DNA from: Sphingopyxis sp. YF1
GTDB taxonomy: Bacteria; Pseudomonadota; Alphaproteobacteria; Sphingomonadales; Sphingomonadaceae
Assembly: GCF_022701295.1 (NCBI RefSeq)
Contig: NZ_CP033204.1
Span: 1,116,001-1,180,000 of the forward strand
Length of the DNA: 64,000 bases
Reading direction: 5' to 3'
Shown: one piece after another, positions 18,157-26,369 of the stretch
Layout: each line of letters starts with the position of its first letter
Numbering within the stretch: position 1 is the stretch's first letter
Position numbers and translations under genes: made by a program
The notes under the pieces: generated by a model
What the model was told of the DNA's origin: nothing
Database searches by the model: none
The model's input: the letters and a program-made list of their open reading frames with translations, nothing else

Positions 18157-19134
18157 ATGCGGGCTTTGCAGGTCAGGGAATTGGTGGAAAATCACGGCGG
18201 TGCATCGCTGGTCGAGCTGCCGGTGCCCGCGCCGGAGCCGGGCGAGGTGCGCGTGCGGGTGCGCGCGGCGGCGGTGAATTTCCCCGACCTGCTGATGACC
18301 CGCGGCGGATATCAGCTGAAGCCCGAACTGCCGTTCGTGCCCGGGCTCGAGTTTTCGGGCGAGATCGAAGCGGTGGGCGAGGGTGTCGATCGCTGGCGCG
18401 CCGGCGACGCGGTGATCGGCGGCAATCGCTTCGGCGCGATGGCCGAATATGCGGTGGTGCCCGCCACGAACCTGCGCGCCAAACCCGAGCGGTTGGGGTG
18501 GAACGAGGCGGCCGCCTATGGCGTCGCCTATCTGACCGCGTGGGTCGCGCTCACCCGCTGCGCGGGGGTCGAGGCGGGCGAGTGGGTCCTCGTGCACGGC
18601 GCCGCGGGGGGCGTGGGGCTCGCGACGGTCGACCTTGCAAGGGCGCTGGGCGCGCGGGTGATTGCGGCGGCGGGGAGCGCCGGAAAGCGCGCCGCGATCG
18701 AGCGGCTTTACGCGCCCGATGCGGTGATCGCCGCCGAACCGGGGTTTCGCGAGACGGTGAAGGCGCTGACCGGCGGGCGCGGCGCCGATGTGATCTTCGA
18801 TCCCGTGGGCGGCAACGTCTTCGACGAATCGATCCGCTGCATCGCTTTCGGCGGCCGACTGCTGGTGGTCGGCTTTGCGTCGGGGCGGATTCCCGACGTG
18901 TCGGTGAACATGCCGCTGATCAAGGGGTTCGCGGTCGTCGGGGTGCGCGCGGGCGAATATGGCCGCCGCTTTCCCGATCGCGGCGCCGAAAATATCGCGG
19001 CGATCGACGCGCTGGCGGCGCAGGGGCGGATCCGTCCGCACGTCCACGCCGTGCTCGATCTGGCCGAATGGCGCGCGGGTTTTGCGATGCTCGAACGGCG
19101 CGAGGTGGTGGGCAAGGTGATTCTGACCCCCTGA
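18157..19134 (+). CDS. NADPH:quinone oxidoreductase / zinc-binding dehydrogenase family
   Basis: A medium-chain reductase of 325 residues. The N-terminal GroES-like domain (about 1-125) contains AAAVNFPDLLMTRGGYQ and PFVPGLEFSGEIEAVGEGV. The Rossmann domain carries VHGAAGGVGLATVDLARALGA (about 147-167). Zinc-binding Cys/His ligands of the alcohol dehydrogenases are absent, as is usual for the quinone oxidoreductase branch. Some relatives instead act on enoyl-CoA or acryloyl-CoA, so the substrate is open. It is divergent from the endolysin with 71 bp between, and ends 130 bp before the EF-hand gene. Confidence 0.88.
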   Translation: MRALQVRELVENHGGASLVELPVPAPEPGEVRVRVRAAAVNFPDLLMTRGGYQLKPELPFVPGLEFSGEIEAVGEGVDRWRAGDAVIGGNRFGAMAEYAVVPATNLRAKPERLGWNEAAAYGVAYLTAWVALTRCAGVEAGEWVLVHGAAGGVGLATVDLARALGARVIAAAGSAGKRAAIERLYAPDAVIAAEPGFRETVKALTGGRGADVIFDPVGGNVFDESIRCIAFGGRLLVVGFASGRIPDVSVNMPLIKGFAVVGVRAGEYGRRFPDRGAENIAAIDALAAQGRIRPHVHAVLDLAEWRAGFAMLERREVVGKVILTP

Positions 19135-19264
19135 AGCGCACGTGCCGACGCAATCGCGTCGCGGAGCGCCGGGCGGCCGCTACGATGATCCTGCGACAGG
19201 GAATGTGCCACCGGGCGCCGTGGCTTCGGCCCGGCGACCCGCGATCCTATCGAGAGGAAATGAC

Positions 19265-19579
19265 GTGAAGACAATGATGATGGTCGCAGCCGCGCTCGTC
19301 CTTGCCGCTCCCGCGGTGCAGGCCGCCGAACCGGCGAAGGACGGCGGCGGCATGCTCGCCAAAGCCGACGCCAACGGCGACGGCAGGCTCGACAAGGCCG
19401 AACTCACCAAGCTGTTCGAGGCGCGCGCCGCGAAGAGGGGCGACACCGCGCCGGTCGACCCGGCCAAGGTCGACGCCTTTTTCCAGAAGGCGGACGCGAA
19501 CGGCGACGGCGGAATCGATGCGGGCGAACTCGCGGCGTTGCGCGCCGCGAATGAGGCGAAACCCGCGGCCGAAAAATAA
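19265..19579 (+). CDS. Exported EF-hand protein
   Basis: A 104-residue protein with a signal peptide (MKTMMMVAAALVLAAPAVQA) and two EF-hand calcium-binding loops, DANGDGRLDKAE (about 39-50) and DANGDGGIDAGE (about 81-92). GTG 19265 is preferred as the start because GAGAGGAAA lies just upstream; ATG 19274 is an alternative. The frame is open further upstream, but that part has no signal sequence. It is presumably periplasmic and calcium-binding; its partner is unknown. A strong hairpin follows the stop. Confidence 0.8.
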   Translation: MKTMMMVAAALVLAAPAVQAAEPAKDGGGMLAKADANGDGRLDKAELTKLFEARAAKRGDTAPVDPAKVDAFFQKADANGDGGIDAGELAALRAANEAKPAAEK

Positions 19580-19585
19580 CGAAAA

Positions 19586-19619
19586 GCTGTGGCGGCGCGG
19601 TCGGGCGCGCCGCCACAGC
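19586..19619 (+). terminator. Hairpin after the EF-hand gene
   Basis: A perfect 13-bp stem (19586-19598 with 19607-19619, GCTGTGGCGGCGC and its complement), with an extra possible pair inside. It begins 6 bp after the EF-hand stop. There is no T-tract, so it may stabilise the 3' end rather than be a classical terminator. Confidence 0.6.
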
Positions 19620-19834
19620 CCTGCGCCCAGAACAGCGTCCGGATCGGATTGGCCGGATCGCGCCGGGCGGCGCGGTCGATCGCGCTCAACGGCGGCGCGC
19701 GCAGGAAACAGAGCGCCATCGCATCCAGCAGCACGGGTACCAGCGCGGCAACGGGGGCCAGCCGGCATCGGCCGGATGAGGCTTTCCCTTCGGCGCCCGA
19801 CAGGGCAAGCTGCCGGTGAAAGCGCCGGGGGAGC
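19620..19834. other. Gap without a supportable gene
   Basis: About 215 bp between the hairpin and the next gene. Open frames exist on both strands, but none has a convincing start, ribosome binding site or recognisable family. I see no RNA gene here. Confidence 0.5.
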
Positions 19835-20437
19835 ATGGCGATGCGCAAACCGAGAAGGAAACGGGGAAGCTTGCGGCCGGGATGGGGCGTCGACCCCGAT
19901 GGGCGCGGGGATTTCCCCGACGACGCGACCGTCGCGCGCGATCTGGCGGCGTGGCGGCGTCGCGGGCGCATCCGCGGCGTGATCGCGTTGCTGCTGCTCG
20001 GACTCGTCGCCTGGTTTCTGGTCCCCTCGATCCTGTCCTATCAGGACAAGCGCGACGAATGGACGCGCCTCGTCCGCGCCGGCGGGGGCGAGGTCAGGTA
20101 TATGGGCGCGCGATTCGGACGCTGCTGGAGCCAGCCGCGCCTCGCGCGCAAGGGCGGTATCCCGGTCGGGCAGGGCGCCCGCGTCGAGGTCGTCGCGCGC
20201 GAGCCGGGCTGGGCGCTGATCGACCGTTTCGGCAATCCGTGCTGGATTCCCGAATGGACGCTGATCGACAAGCCGGTCGACTGGAAGATTCTCCACAGCC
20301 GCGGTTACGATCATTATGCGAAGGAGCCCGAAGGCTGGTACGACGCGCAGGTCGCGGCGACATGCGCTGCGAGCTGGTCGAACGGCGCGAGCTGCTGGAT
20401 CAACGACCAGATGGGCGGGACGCGGCGGCTGCCTTAG
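19835..20437 (+). CDS. Membrane-anchored SH3-like domain protein
   Basis: A 200-residue protein with a basic, Arg-rich N-terminus (about 1-45), one membrane segment (about 48-67, GVIALLLLGLVAWFLVPSIL) and an outer part resembling a bacterial SH3 domain (VGQGARVEVVAREPGWALID, then PCWIPEWTLID). It ends with two Cys-containing Trp segments (ATCAASWSNGASCWI). ATG 19835 and ATG 19841 are both possible starts. The last 4 bp overlap the end of the gene on the other strand. SH3-like domains of this kind often contact peptidoglycan, but no ligand can be read from the sequence. Confidence 0.65.
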   Translation: MAMRKPRRKRGSLRPGWGVDPDGRGDFPDDATVARDLAAWRRRGRIRGVIALLLLGLVAWFLVPSILSYQDKRDEWTRLVRAGGGEVRYMGARFGRCWSQPRLARKGGIPVGQGARVEVVAREPGWALIDRFGNPCWIPEWTLIDKPVDWKILHSRGYDHYAKEPEGWYDAQVAATCAASWSNGASCWINDQMGGTRRLP

Positions 20438-20997
20438 GACCCCCGGAGCTGCCGGCGCGCGTTCGGGTGGAGGATGGTGTCCAGCAGTTCGTCGGTCGAG
20501 GTGCAGTTTTCGCGCAGGTCGGCGAGGACATCGTCGGCGCCGGTCGTTTCGAACCGTGCGGCGAAGCCGCTGTCGCCCGGCGGTCGGGGCAGTTCGACCG
20601 CGAAGCGGCGCGACGCGGCGAGCCGCTCGACGAAGGCCGGTGAAGTTGCCGCCCCGGCGTCGGCGAAGTCGATGCGTGTGTCGGTGACGCCGACGTCGGC
20701 TTCGCTCGCGGGGCTGTCGTCGAACCCCAGCCTGGCGCGGGCGCGCGGCGCCGGGCCGAAGGACTGGTCGGCGACCAGCCGCACCGCGATCGGCTCGCCG
20801 GGTTTGCAAAGCATGTAGAGATGGCTGCCGCCGCCCTCGGCGGCGAGGCGGTAGCGGCGCGTGAGATCGTCTCTTTCGTGATCGACGAGATCGTCGGCCT
20901 GCCAGCCCGGCGGCTCGTGCCGGGACCACAGCAGGACGCCGCCCAGCGCGAGCATGCCGACGAGGCCGGTGACGACGAACCAGATCGCGCGATCCAT
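20434..20997 (-). CDS. Single-pass membrane protein of unknown function
   Basis: A 187-residue protein with an N-terminal membrane anchor (about 4-24, AIWFVVTGLVGMLALGGVLL) and a periplasmic domain. The domain contains YMLCKPGEPIAVRLVAD, a segment DTRIDFADAG, and a C-terminal LRENCTSTDELLDTI with a second Cys that could form a disulfide with the first. No family was recognised. It converges on the SH3-like gene with a 4-bp overlap and lies about 75 bp from tRNA-Pro on the same strand. Confidence 0.65.
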   Translation of the reverse strand: MDRAIWFVVTGLVGMLALGGVLLWSRHEPPGWQADDLVDHERDDLTRRYRLAAEGGGSHLYMLCKPGEPIAVRLVADQSFGPAPRARARLGFDDSPASEADVGVTDTRIDFADAGAATSPAFVERLAASRRFAVELPRPPGDSGFAARFETTGADDVLADLRENCTSTDELLDTILHPNARRQLRGS

Positions 20998-21073
20998 GCG
21001 CGAGGCATAGCATGGCGGCGCGGCGCCGCAAGGCGATTGCCCCGCGGGCCTTCGATGCTGGTAGAAGAGAAAT

Positions 21074-21150
21074 TGGTCGGGACGAGAGGATTCGAACCTC
21101 CGACCCCCACACCCCCAGTGTGATGCGCTACCAGGCTGCGCTACGTCCCG
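21074..21150 (-). tRNA. tRNA-Pro(GGG)
   Basis: A complete cloverleaf of 77 nt including an encoded CCA (21074-21076). The acceptor stem CGGGACG pairs with CGTCCCG. The D stem is GCGC/GCGC, and the anticodon stem TCACA/TGTGG encloses the loop CTGGGGG, with anticodon GGG. The T arm GGAGG-TTCGAAT-CCTCT is standard. It lies on the minus strand between a membrane protein gene and yajC. Confidence 0.96.
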
Positions 21151-21406
21151 ACCGGCCCGATTGGGCAGGCGAGGCCCCTAGCGCGGTCCGCGCGGCGATG
21201 CAAGCGGCGAGGTGCACGGCGTGCATATTCGCTGTCCGTCGTCTTGAAGTCGGGCGCCGCCGCCCCATTTCGACGCGGCCGGACGCGGGGGACGGCGCGC
21301 AGCCGCCGGTTGCGCCTTGCGCCCCCGCGTGATAGGCGCCGCGCCATTATCTTGCGTGCCGGTCCGGGTGGGGCGGCGCTGCTTTCGAACGGAAAGATTC
21401 TCATCG
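21151..21406 (+). promoter_or_regulatory. Intergenic region upstream of yajC-secDF
   Basis: About 256 bp with no supportable gene, between tRNA-Pro (reading away) and yajC. It should hold the promoter of the yajC-secD-secF unit. I could not single out convincing -35/-10 elements. The yajC frame is open here, but only the ATG at 21407 gives the normal protein. Confidence 0.4.
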
Positions 21407-21736
21407 ATGTCGACCAATTTGCTTCTGACCCAGGCGGCCGGATCGGGCGGCGGGGCCGCCGGTTTGCTGATGCTGGCACCCTATCTGCTGATCTTCGTGG
21501 TCTTCTGGTTCTTCCTGATCCGCCCGCAGCAGGTGCGGATGAAGGAGCATCGCGCCAAGATCGCCGCGGTCAAGCCGCGCGACCAGGTCGTGACCGGCGG
21601 CGGCATCGTCGGCAAGGTCACGCGCGTCGACGATGATTTCGCCGACGTCGAAATCGCCCAGGGGGTCAAGATCAAGGTCGTCAAGTCGACCCTGTCGGAC
21701 GTCTTGCAGCCCGGCGCCAAACCCGCCAACGATTGA
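21407..21736 (+). CDS. yajC: Preprotein translocase subunit YajC
   Basis: A small inner-membrane subunit of the SecDF-YajC complex that assists Sec translocation. The 109 residues include one membrane segment (about 18-40, LLMLAPYLLIFVVFWFFLI) followed directly by the family motif RPQQVRMKEH, then VKPRDQVVTGGGIVGKV and a soluble basic/acidic end. ATG 21407 is chosen; upstream in-frame codons add about 30 residues not found in the family. secD follows after 50 bp, with a hairpin between. Confidence 0.95.
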   Translation: MSTNLLLTQAAGSGGGAAGLLMLAPYLLIFVVFWFFLIRPQQVRMKEHRAKIAAVKPRDQVVTGGGIVGKVTRVDDDFADVEIAQGVKIKVVKSTLSDVLQPGAKPAND

Positions 21737-21745
21737 TGCCGCGGC

Positions 21746-21763
21746 GCCCGCCGCCCGGCGGGC
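21746..21763 (+). promoter_or_regulatory. Hairpin between yajC and secD
   Basis: A perfect 7-bp GC stem (GCCCGCC/GGCGGGC) with a 4-nt loop, in the 50-bp gap of the yajC-secD-secF unit. It could stabilise the yajC message or trim read-through to secD. No T-tract follows. Confidence 0.4.
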
Positions 21764-21786
21764 CCCGATAGACCGGACCAAAGCCT

Positions 21787-23397
21787 ATGCTCGATTTCCC
21801 GCGCTGGAAAACCGTCGGCATCAGCATCCTCCTGCTGCTCGGCATCCTCTTTTCGATCCCCAGCTTCCTGCCGCAAAAGACCTTCGACAGCCTCCCGGGC
21901 TTTGCGCAGATCAAGGTCAACCTCGGCCTCGACCTTGCCGGCGGCAGCCACCTGCTGCTCGAAGCCGATCTCGCCGACCTCAACAAGACCCAGCTCGCCA
22001 ACATGGAAAAGACCGTGCGCGCGGCAATGCGCGGCGAGCAGGGCCCCGACGACGATATCGCGATCGGCGATTTCAAGGCGTCGGGCAGCACGATCAGCTT
22101 CCTCGTGCGCGACCAGACGCAACTCGACGACGCGCGCGACCGCTTGTTCAAGGAAACGCAGGGCGCGAGCATGACCGGCCAGCGCGACTGGCGGATCGAC
22201 GTCGTCGACACGACGCGGATCGTCATGACGCTGACCGCCGCGGGCCGCGACCAGGCGGTGAAGCGCGCGATGGACACCGCGCGCGATATCGTCGACCGCC
22301 GCGTCAACGCACTCGGCACGCGCGAACCGACGATCATCCGCGAAGGCAATGACCGCATCGTCGTGCAGGTGCCGGGGCTTCAGGACCCGAAGGCGCTCAA
22401 GGATCTGATCGGCAAGACCGCGCGGCTCGAATTCCGCATGGTCGACCCCAATGGCGACATCAACGCCGCGCTCGCGGGCAATGTGCCCGTCGGCAGCGAA
22501 CTCGTTCCCTATGCGCCGGGCGAAGGCTATGGCCAGCCGGGCGAGGTGCTGCGCCGGCAGGTGATGATCAGCGGCGACCAGCTGATCGACGCCAAGCAGG
22601 AATTCAACCAGAACCAGCAGCCGGTCGTGTCGATCCGCTTCGATTCGGCGGGGTCGAACACCTTCGCGCGCGTCACCGGCCAGAATGTCGGCAAGCGCTT
22701 TGCGATGGTGCTCGACGGCAAGGTCTTGTCGGCGCCGTCGATCAACGAACCGATCCTCGGCGGCAGTGCCCAGATTTCGGGCAGCTTCTCGGTCCAGAGC
22801 GCCAATGCGCTCGCGATCTCGCTGCGCTCGGGCTCGCTGCCGGTGAAGATGGACGTCGTCGAGGAACGCACCGTCACCCCCGAACTCGGTCAGGATTCGA
22901 TCGAGAAGGGCGTGATTGCCGGCATCATCGCGACGGTGTCGGTGCTGGTTCTGATGCTCGTCGTCTATGGCCGTTTCGGCATCTACGCGAACATCGCGCT
23001 GATCTTCAACGTGTTCCTGATCATCGCGATCATGGCGGCATTCAACGCCACGCTGACCTTGCCCGGCATCGCCGGCTTCGTGCTCACGATCGGCGCCGCG
23101 GTCGACGCGAACGTGCTGATCAACGAGCGTATCCGCGAAGAGCTCAAGCGCGGGCGAAAGATATTCCAGGCGGTCGAACTCGGCTATACCGAGGCGAGCC
23201 GGGCGATCTTCGACGCCAACGTCACCAACGTGATCGCGGCATCGCTGATGTTCTTCTTCGGGTCCGGCCCGATCAAGGGCTTCGCGGTCGTGCTGACGAT
23301 CGGCATCGTCACCAGCGTCTTCACCGCCGTCACCGTCACGCGCATGTTCGTCGCCCACTGGCTGCGCACCAAGCGTCCGACGACGATCAACATTTAA
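21787..23397 (+). CDS. secD: Protein translocase subunit SecD
   Basis: Membrane component that uses the proton motive force to pull preproteins out of the SecYEG channel. The 536 residues have an N-terminal membrane helix (about 8-28), the conserved GLDLAGGSHLLLE, a large periplasmic P1 region with RVNALGTREPTI and IVVQVPGLQD, and a C-terminal block of five membrane helices (about 365-525) with RSGSLPVKMDVVEERTVTPE, GAAVDANVLINERIREE and FFFGSGPIKGFAVVL. All hallmark sequences are intact. secF follows after 12 bp. Confidence 0.97.
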   Translation: MLDFPRWKTVGISILLLLGILFSIPSFLPQKTFDSLPGFAQIKVNLGLDLAGGSHLLLEADLADLNKTQLANMEKTVRAAMRGEQGPDDDIAIGDFKASGSTISFLVRDQTQLDDARDRLFKETQGASMTGQRDWRIDVVDTTRIVMTLTAAGRDQAVKRAMDTARDIVDRRVNALGTREPTIIREGNDRIVVQVPGLQDPKALKDLIGKTARLEFRMVDPNGDINAALAGNVPVGSELVPYAPGEGYGQPGEVLRRQVMISGDQLIDAKQEFNQNQQPVVSIRFDSAGSNTFARVTGQNVGKRFAMVLDGKVLSAPSINEPILGGSAQISGSFSVQSANALAISLRSGSLPVKMDVVEERTVTPELGQDSIEKGVIAGIIATVSVLVLMLVVYGRFGIYANIALIFNVFLIIAIMAAFNATLTLPGIAGFVLTIGAAVDANVLINERIREELKRGRKIFQAVELGYTEASRAIFDANVTNVIAASLMFFFGSGPIKGFAVVLTIGIVTSVFTAVTVTRMFVAHWLRTKRPTTINI

Positions 23398-23409
23398 GGG
23401 AGCGATACG

Positions 23410-24390
23410 ATGCGCTTGCTCAAACTCGTCCCCGACGACACCAATTTCGACTTCCTGCGCTGGCGCAAGGTCGCGTCGTTCATGAGCTTTTTCCTCGTCG
23501 CGATCTCGATCGCGCTGGTGGCGGTGAAGGGGCTCAATCTCGGCGTCGATTTCGTCGGCGGCCAGTCGGTCCGCGTCGAATTTCCGCAGGCGATGCCGCC
23601 GATCGAGGAGATCCGCGACAAGGTCGATGCGATCGGGCTCGGCGATCCGACGATCCAGCAGTTCGGGTCGGACAAGGCGGTGTCGATCCGCACCGCGCTG
23701 CCCGAAGGCGACAAGGCGGCCGCCGACCGCGCGGGCGAACAGCTTGTCACGGGTATCCAGAAGGCTTTCCCGACCGCCAAGACGGGCACCGTCGAGACCG
23801 TGTCGGGCAAGGTGTCGGAGGAGTTGCTGCGCACCGGCGCCATCAGCCTCGGGCTCGCGATGCTGGGCATCTCGATCTACATCTGGATCCGCTTCGAATG
23901 GCAATTCGGGGTCGGGGCGCTCGGACGCCTGTTTCACGAGGTCGCGCTGACCTTTGGCTTTTTTGCGGTGACGCAGATCCAGTTCGACCTCAACAGCGTC
24001 GCGGCGCTGCTGACGATCGTCGGCTATTCGCTCAACGACACGATCGTGGTGTACGACCGCGTCCGCGAAAATCTGAAAAAATACCGCAAGATGGAGATTA
24101 TTCCGCTGCTCAACCTGAGCATCAACGAGACGCTGTCGCGCACGGTCATGACCACGCTCGCGATGGTGCTTGCGCTCGGCATGCTGCTGATCTTCGGCCC
24201 CGACGTGATCTTCGGCTTTACCGCCGCGATGCTGTTCGGCGTGTTCGTCGGCGGTTATTCGTCGGTGCTGATGTCGACGCCGGTGCTCGTGTGGCTGAAG
24301 GTCGGTCCCGACAGCTTCATTCCGCGCACGAGTTCGGGCATCGACGGCGGCGAGCGCGTCGAGCGCAAGGACGACGGCGCGGTCGTCTGA
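23410..24390 (+). CDS. secF: Protein translocase subunit SecF
   Basis: Partner of SecD in the SecDF complex. The 326 residues contain a first membrane helix (about 22-42), NLGVDFVGGQSVRVEF, a periplasmic region, then five membrane helices (about 135-305) with VGYSLNDTIVVYDRVREN, the functional RND-type motif, and NETLSRTVMTTLAMVLAL. The ATG is 12 bp after the secD stop with GGGAGCG upstream. A strong intrinsic terminator sits 29 bp after the stop, closing the yajC-secD-secF operon. Confidence 0.97.
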   Translation: MRLLKLVPDDTNFDFLRWRKVASFMSFFLVAISIALVAVKGLNLGVDFVGGQSVRVEFPQAMPPIEEIRDKVDAIGLGDPTIQQFGSDKAVSIRTALPEGDKAAADRAGEQLVTGIQKAFPTAKTGTVETVSGKVSEELLRTGAISLGLAMLGISIYIWIRFEWQFGVGALGRLFHEVALTFGFFAVTQIQFDLNSVAALLTIVGYSLNDTIVVYDRVRENLKKYRKMEIIPLLNLSINETLSRTVMTTLAMVLALGMLLIFGPDVIFGFTAAMLFGVFVGGYSSVLMSTPVLVWLKVGPDSFIPRTSSGIDGGERVERKDDGAVV

Positions 24391-24418
24391 CCGGGCGCGC
24401 GTCCGAACGGGAGACCGC

Positions 24419-24446
24419 AAGGGGGGCTTCGGCCCCCCTTATTTTT
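24419..24446. terminator. Intrinsic terminator, secF / glycosyltransferase
   Basis: A stem AAGGGGGGC-TTCG-GCCCCCCTT (24419-24440) followed by ATTTTT. This is a classical terminator for secF. It also overlaps the last codon of the converging glycosyltransferase gene and, with the A residues on the left, can serve both strands. Confidence 0.9.
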
Positions 24447-25605
24447 GCGCGCAGCGGCGCAGATGTTCCGCAAGTTCGCGGCCGTTGCGGTCCCAGTCAA
24501 AACGACCGCCAAGGCTTGCCGCGACATCGCCCGACAAAGGCGGGGCGGCCAGAATGGCGTGCACCGCATCGGCGATCGCACCCGGGGTGCGCGCGACGAT
24601 CCGGCCTGCGACCGGTGCGGTGACAAGCTCGGCGGCGCCACCGGCGTCGCTGATCACGATCGGAGTGCCGCATGCGAGCGCTTCGACCCAGGCATTGGCG
24701 AGGCCTTCGCTGACAGAGGGCATGACGACCGCGTCGGCGGCGCGGTAGAGTTGTGGCAGGTCGGCATTGGCGACCGGGCCGAGCAGGTGGACGCGATCTG
24801 CGAGCCCCAGCCGCGCGGCGAGGGCGCGATAGTCGCGCTCGGCTTCGCCTGCGCCGGCGAGCCAGTAATGGACGCCGGGCAGCGCCGCGAGCGCCTCGAT
24901 CACCAGCGCCTGCCCCTTGCGCGGGATGAGGGCGCCGACGGTGAGGATGGCGGGGGTATCGTCCATGCCGAGCGCCGCGCGCGCGGCGGCGCGGTCGCCG
25001 GGATGAAAGCGCGCGGTGTCGATGCCGGTGTAGTGGACCGCGATCTTCTGCGCGTCGATGCCGATCGCCGCCATGTCGCGTCGCATCGCTTCGGAGACCG
25101 CAAGCAGGCCCGCGGCCTCGCCGGCGGCTTCGAGCAGTTGCGGCGCGGTGGCTGGCGCATGGCCGAAATGGCTGATGTCGGCGCCGCGCGCCTTGACGGA
25201 AAAGGGCAGAGCGAGCGTTTCCGCAACATACATTGCGGCGGGGCCGTCGGGGTAGAAGAATTGCGCGTCGACGACGTCGAAGGTGGAACCGTCCACGGCA
25301 TGCAGCACGGCTTGGCAGATCGCCATCGGGTTTCGCTTCGCGCCGATCCTGGGGATCAGGGTGAAGCGCGGACGAAGAACGGTGAGGCCGTTCCACTCTT
25401 CCCTGAGCGGAAGCGCGCGCAGCGCGCGGTAGCGGGGATGGAGCGAGAGCGGGAAGGGCGGCAGCCCGACCGGCGCGACGATGGTAAGGTCGATCCCGGG
25501 CTGAGCGGCAAGCGCGCGCAGGCTCTTTTCGACGAACAGCCCGAAATTGGGACGCGCGGTGTCGGGGAAGAGCGTGGCGATCGAGAGGACGCGAAGGGCG
25601 GTCAT
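24439..25605 (-). CDS. Glycosyltransferase family 4 (GT-B)
   Basis: A 388-residue GT-B fold enzyme that moves a sugar from a nucleotide donor to an acceptor. The N-terminal domain begins LRVLSIATLFPDTARPNFGLFVEKSL, typical of GT4. The C-terminal domain contains ILTVGALIPRKGQALVIEAL (donor domain start) and the E-x7-E motif region SVSEGLANAWVEALACGTPIVISDAGG. There is no membrane segment, so it is probably a peripheral inner-membrane enzyme in polysaccharide or glycolipid assembly. The acceptor is unknown. It stands alone on the minus strand, ending in the secF terminator, with a perfect inverted repeat just upstream of its start. Confidence 0.9.
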   Translation of the reverse strand: MTALRVLSIATLFPDTARPNFGLFVEKSLRALAAQPGIDLTIVAPVGLPPFPLSLHPRYRALRALPLREEWNGLTVLRPRFTLIPRIGAKRNPMAICQAVLHAVDGSTFDVVDAQFFYPDGPAAMYVAETLALPFSVKARGADISHFGHAPATAPQLLEAAGEAAGLLAVSEAMRRDMAAIGIDAQKIAVHYTGIDTARFHPGDRAAARAALGMDDTPAILTVGALIPRKGQALVIEALAALPGVHYWLAGAGEAERDYRALAARLGLADRVHLLGPVANADLPQLYRAADAVVMPSVSEGLANAWVEALACGTPIVISDAGGAAELVTAPVAGRIVARTPGAIADAVHAILAAPPLSGDVAASLGGRFDWDRNGRELAEHLRRCAQK

Positions 25606-25623
25606 ACGGCCCTTCCCATCATA

Positions 25624-25702
25624 CCGTCATTGCGAGCGCAGCGAAGCAATCCAGAGCGGTTTACGCCTACCCTGGATTGCTTCGCTGCGCTCGCAATGAC
25701 GG
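25624..25702. repeat. Perfect 31-bp inverted repeat
   Basis: Arms 25624-25654 and 25672-25702 are exact reverse complements over 31 bp, separated by 17 bp. The core reads GTCATTGCGAGCGCAGCGAA. It lies between the XRE regulator and the glycosyltransferase and would fold as a very strong cruciform or RNA hairpin in either direction. It looks like a small dispersed palindromic element (REP/MITE-like); no transposase is present. It may also act as a transcription stop between the two minus-strand genes. Confidence 0.9.
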
Positions 25703-25711
25703 GGCTTTTGA

Positions 25712-26272
25712 TCACAGCGTGCGGATCAGCCGCACCGCGACCGCGGCCCATGGCGGATTGCTGACGACCTGCTGACGCTGGCCGACGCCGAACGGCAGCA
25801 AGTGGAGTTTTTCGCCGTCGACGTTGAGCAGTCGCGCGAAGACGAAGCGGCCCGCGGGCCGGGGGACGAGCAGGTCGCGGTTGAGCACGCTGCCCCAGTC
25901 GCCGTCGAGGCGGCGGCACCAGATTTCGTCGCCGGCGCGATAGTCGCCGATCGACGAGGTGACGCGCACCGCGACCATATCCTCGGCGGGGCGCGCGGTG
26001 AGCGCCTGTTCGACGCGCGTCGGCGCCTCGACCCCGTCGGCGCCGAGCAGCGCGGTGATGGTGAGCTGGGTATCTTGCGGCAGCTGGACGAGGTCGGCGG
26101 CATCGACCCCGAGCGCCTTGGCGATGCGGTTCATCCAGCCGAGCGACAGCGTGCGGGTGCCCGTTTCGAGGCGGCCGATCGTCTGCGCCGTTGTCGGCGG
26201 GTCGCAACGCTGGGCGACCTCGTCCAGCGTCAGTCCCTTGGCGCGGCGAACGGCGCGGATGCTGTTGATCAT
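25712..26272 (-). CDS. XRE-family transcriptional regulator
   Basis: A 186-residue DNA-binding protein with an N-terminal Cro/C1-type helix-turn-helix (about 4-65; SIRAVRRAKGLTLDEVAQRC, then IGRLETGTRTLS). The C-terminal domain (about 95-180) is beta-rich and resembles the LexA/S24 fold (YRAGDEIWCRR, FVFARLLNVDGEKLHLLPF) but lacks an obvious Ser-Lys catalytic pair, so self-cleavage is not expected. It is divergent from a DUF6456 gene across a 97-bp AT-rich region, an arrangement that suggests it represses itself and that gene. Its resemblance to repressors of GTA activators in other alphaproteobacteria is an inference. Confidence 0.82.
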   Translation of the reverse strand: MINSIRAVRRAKGLTLDEVAQRCDPPTTAQTIGRLETGTRTLSLGWMNRIAKALGVDAADLVQLPQDTQLTITALLGADGVEAPTRVEQALTARPAEDMVAVRVTSSIGDYRAGDEIWCRRLDGDWGSVLNRDLLVPRPAGRFVFARLLNVDGEKLHLLPFGVGQRQQVVSNPPWAAVAVRLIRTL

Positions 26273-26369
26273 GGCGACCCCTTACGGATATTTGATAACC
26301 AAATCGGTTTCTTCTTTCCTAAATTATAATCCACTGTCAAGCCCGATTCGCTTGTCCGAGGAGAATTGC
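26273..26369. promoter_or_regulatory. AT-rich divergent promoter/operator region
   Basis: A strikingly AT-rich 97-bp stretch in a GC-rich genome, between the XRE regulator and the DUF6456 gene. It holds a TATAAT at 26325-26330, a candidate -10 for the rightward gene, and a small inverted repeat AACC-N5-GGTT (26297-26309) that could be an operator half-site pair. GAGGAGAA just before ATG 26370 is the ribosome binding site of the rightward gene. Promoter assignments are by eye. Confidence 0.5.

Noticed and set aside
21481..24420. A 979-codon frame antisense to secD-secF
   Set aside because: Shadow of secD and secF; low-complexity His/Arg/Asp-rich translation and no family motif.
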